From CAYOHG01 sp964465125 (GTDB lineage Bacteria; Planctomycetota; Phycisphaerae; UBA1845; Fen-1342), in the NCBI GenBank assembly GCA_964465125.1, contig CAYXIO010000100.1:1-6092 (forward strand): DNA of 6,092 nt, read 5' to 3'. Position numbers and translations under genes: made by a program. Shown one piece after another: positions 4,617-6,092 of the stretch. The number at the start of each line of letters is the position of its first letter. Positions within the stretch are counted from its first letter, which is position 1. The notes below the pieces were generated by a model that saw only the letters and a list, made by a program, of their open reading frames with translations, searched no databases and was not told where the DNA came from.

Positions 4617-6092
4617 CTAGACCCAGTACGCGTCGTCGTGCGGCCGTAGCGGGCGATTGAGCCACAGGGGTCGGCGCAGTCGTTTGCCGTCGCCGCGCGG
4701 CGCCGGACCGACCGGCCAGCGCGTCCGCGCCAGCCACTCGCGGTAGATCTCCATGGATCGATTCGTGTCGACGAACACGTCGCCGCTCGCGTCGTCCGCG
4801 TGCGCCCGCTCGACGCGCACGCGCTGGTGCCAGCAGTGCATGCCGCTGATCGGGTCGGGCTGGACCGGGAAGGTGATGTTCTGGTGCACGCCGCCGTCTC
4901 GCCACCAGATGCGCCGACTGTCGGGGTCAGTCGAGTCGAATGGCTGCGGGCCGCGGATCGGGCGGATGCGCCATTGGCCGCTGCCGGCGCCGCCGACTTC
5001 CTCGAGGTTGACGACCGATCCGCTCCAGCGCGCGTTCGGCGGGTCCTGCGGGCGGCGCCAGCGCCCCAGGTGGTGCGAGCAGGCGACGACGCCGGGCCGA
5101 ATTCCCTCGGTCACCCAGCAGCGGTCGACGAACCAACCGATCCGCGTCACGATTCGCAGCAGGTCGCCGGTCGCCAGCCCGAGCGGGGCCGCGTCGCGCG
5201 GGTGAATCCAGATCGGGTTGCGCTGGGAAATCTCGTTGAGCCACTTCGCCGCGCCGCTGCGCGTGTGAATGAGCGTCGGCAGGCGAAACGTGGGCAACAG
5301 CACGAAATAGCCGCTCTCATCGTGGGTCCGAATGGCAGCGACGCCTGCGCCGGCGGAACCACCCGCGCGGGAATTCGCGCCCTCGCGCTCATACACATGG
5401 CTGGGGATGTACGCGGGCAGGGCATACTCAGGCCAGCCCCAATCCACCATCGTCTGGCTGTAGAACTCAAGCTTGCGCGAAAGCGATCCGACCCCCTCGA
5501 CCGCATCAGCCCCGGCCACGGGCACCACACCGATCGCGGCCCCGTTCTTGCGAGTCACGCCGCTGCGCGGATCGATGCTTGCGCCTTCCAGCTCGGCCGC
5601 GGTAAGCCGGCGCTCGTGGCGGTTCGCGCTCGTTCGCCTGACCTCGAACGCCCCGTATTTCCGCATGTACGCCAACGGCGTCAGCCCTGCGCGACCTGCC
5701 GCCTCCGGCAAGCCGGGCACGCGCTCGAAGGCGTGCGCATAGTATTCGTCGGTCGACAGCAGCGTTCCCGGACGCTGCTGGCTCTCGGCGTACTTCCGAA
5801 TGCCCAGCTTGCCGTCGGGGTCGATCGCCCAGGTCAGCGCCAGCCAGAACTCGTCTTCCTCCCAGACCTGGCCGGGGTTGAAATCGCGCGAGTCGCCGCG
5901 CGCATCCGAAGAGGCGCTCCCGAGACCTCTCTCCCCTTTGGGGGGTTGGGAGAGGAGCGGCTCCTCTGTATCTTCCGGACCCTCCCCCAACCCCTCCCTG
6001 AGAGGGGGGAGGTTGTGGGCCAGTCCCTGCTCGATACTGTGTCTTCCGCCTCCGCGAACGCCGGCATCACCGGCTGGCGAAACGCGTTCCAC
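4617..6092 (-). CDS. Molybdopterin oxidoreductase, C-terminal part (partial, interrupted)
   Basis: The 3' end of a large molybdenum/tungsten bis-MGD enzyme gene of the DMSO reductase superfamily, open at the right edge; the catalytic N-terminal part and any Fe-S motif lie outside. Numbering is from the window edge in the frame ending at 4617. Family-like sequence starts around residue 64 with FNPGQVWEEDEFW (71-83) and IDPDGKLGIRKY (90-101). It continues with SRKLEFYSQTMVDWGWPEYALP (205-226). A molydopterin dinucleotide-binding domain spans about 262-346, including LPTFRLPTLIHTRSG, NPIWIHPRDAAPLGLATGD and GIRPGVVACSHHLGRW. A conserved tail GVHQNITFPVQPDPISGMHCWHQ (401-423) and RPLWL...RPLRPHDDAYWV follow. 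I recall relatives in actinobacteria and other groups, usually annotated only as molybdopterin oxidoreductase; the substrate is unknown. Residues about 23-58 are translated repeat DNA (5926-6012). Upstream of it the true frame appears to be different, so the gene may be a pseudogene or contain a sequence error. Confidence 0.85.
   Translation of the reverse strand: MERVSPAGDAGVRGGGRHSIEQGLAHNLPPLREGLGEGPEDTEEPLLSQPPKGERGLGSASSDARGDSRDFNPGQVWEEDEFWLALTWAIDPDGKLGIRKYAESQQRPGTLLSTDEYYAHAFERVPGLPEAAGRAGLTPLAYMRKYGAFEVRRTSANRHERRLTAAELEGASIDPRSGVTRKNGAAIGVVPVAGADAVEGVGSLSRKLEFYSQTMVDWGWPEYALPAYIPSHVYEREGANSRAGGSAGAGVAAIRTHDESGYFVLLPTFRLPTLIHTRSGAAKWLNEISQRNPIWIHPRDAAPLGLATGDLLRIVTRIGWFVDRCWVTEGIRPGVVACSHHLGRWRRPQDPPNARWSGSVVNLEEVGGAGSGQWRIRPIRGPQPFDSTDPDSRRIWWRDGGVHQNITFPVQPDPISGMHCWHQRVRVERAHADDASGDVFVDTNRSMEIYREWLARTRWPVGPAPRGDGKRLRRPLWLNRPLRPHDDAYWV
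5926..6012. mobile_element. MITE-like palindromic element inside the oxidoreductase gene
   Basis: Two arms, 5926-5955 and 5980-6012, are imperfect inverted copies of each other; read inward, both run from a CCTC-rich end to GGGGTTGGG. Each arm also folds on itself: CCTCTC/GAGAGG (5926-5931/5950-5955), and CCCCTC/GAGGGG (5991-5996/6002-6007) extended by CCTCC/GGAGG (5981-5985/6008-6012). Between the arms AGAGGAGC-G-GCTCCTCT (5951-5967) is a perfect 8+1+8 palindrome sharing bases with the left arm. The minus-strand reading contains NLPPLREGLGEG and LLSQPPKGER, peptides I recall as common artefacts of dispersed repeats in environmental bacterial genomes. It has no coding capacity of its own, so any mobility would depend on a transposase elsewhere. 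Exact ends and a target duplication could not be fixed; the inserted piece may be longer, about 5921 to 6040. Confidence 0.7.
6041..6091 (-). pseudogene. Upstream oxidoreductase coding segment in a different frame
   Basis: Read from 6091, one base off from the frame that continues to 4617, the minus strand gives WNAFRQPVMPAFAEAED, which looks like ordinary protein. In this frame 15 of 17 codons end in G or C, against 8 of 17 in the frame continuous with the downstream part, while all genes in the window favour G/C at third positions. So the true frame before the repeat is most likely this one. Followed onward, it passes through the element and stops at a TGA at 5834-5836. An intact polypeptide would need a net shift of -1 (or +2) somewhere around the repeat. 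Confidence 0.65.

Noticed and set aside
5926..6012. Palindromic element as a CRISPR unit or intrinsic terminator
   Set aside because: There are only two inverted arms with no spacer-repeat periodicity, and it lies inside a coding gene with no T-tract.
5900..6045. Target-site duplication flanking the element
   Set aside because: I compared both flanks by eye and found no convincing direct repeat. The similar SRD codons on both sides do not match at the DNA level.

Overview
The window is GC-rich, densely coded bacterial DNA. It holds four complete protein genes, one tRNA gene, and the 3' part of a fifth protein gene that runs off the right edge. GC richness, strong third-position GC bias and two interspersed-repeat-like sequences make me think of Planctomycetota or another environmental high-GC lineage. 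That placement is a guess from general recollection, not a demonstrated assignment.

Layout. At 60-830 (+) lies an exported protein of unknown function with a possible LolA-like fold. A short repeat-like sequence (836-865) and a tRNA-His(GTG) gene on the minus strand (895-968) follow. The region 969-1219 contains a long imperfect inverted repeat (982-1038) and a TATACT -10-like box. ispH (1220-2167, +) makes the last-step enzyme of the MEP isoprenoid pathway. It meets the dihydroorotase gene pyrC (2172-3485, -) tail to tail with only 4 bp between the stops. pyrC and a homocysteine S-methyltransferase family gene (3623-4549, +) diverge from a 137-bp region containing an exact 8-bp inverted pair that looks like two opposed -10 elements. 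That gene converges with a molybdopterin oxidoreductase gene (4617 to the right edge, -).

The genes are unrelated housekeeping functions (isoprenoids, pyrimidines, methyl transfer, redox) in alternating orientation. Nothing suggests a shared operon or a defence, secretion or biosynthetic system. I did not find a new multi-gene system.

The most interesting feature is at the right end. The molybdopterin oxidoreductase gene is interrupted by a roughly 87-bp MITE-like element (5926-6012) made of two hairpin-forming, imperfectly inverted arms. Codon statistics and the peptide text show that the coding frame upstream of the element differs from the frame downstream of it. The gene is therefore frameshifted, or has a one-base homopolymer error, or is read through a slippage site inside the element. 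A C_CCC_CCA heptamer lies in the correct phase for the last option.
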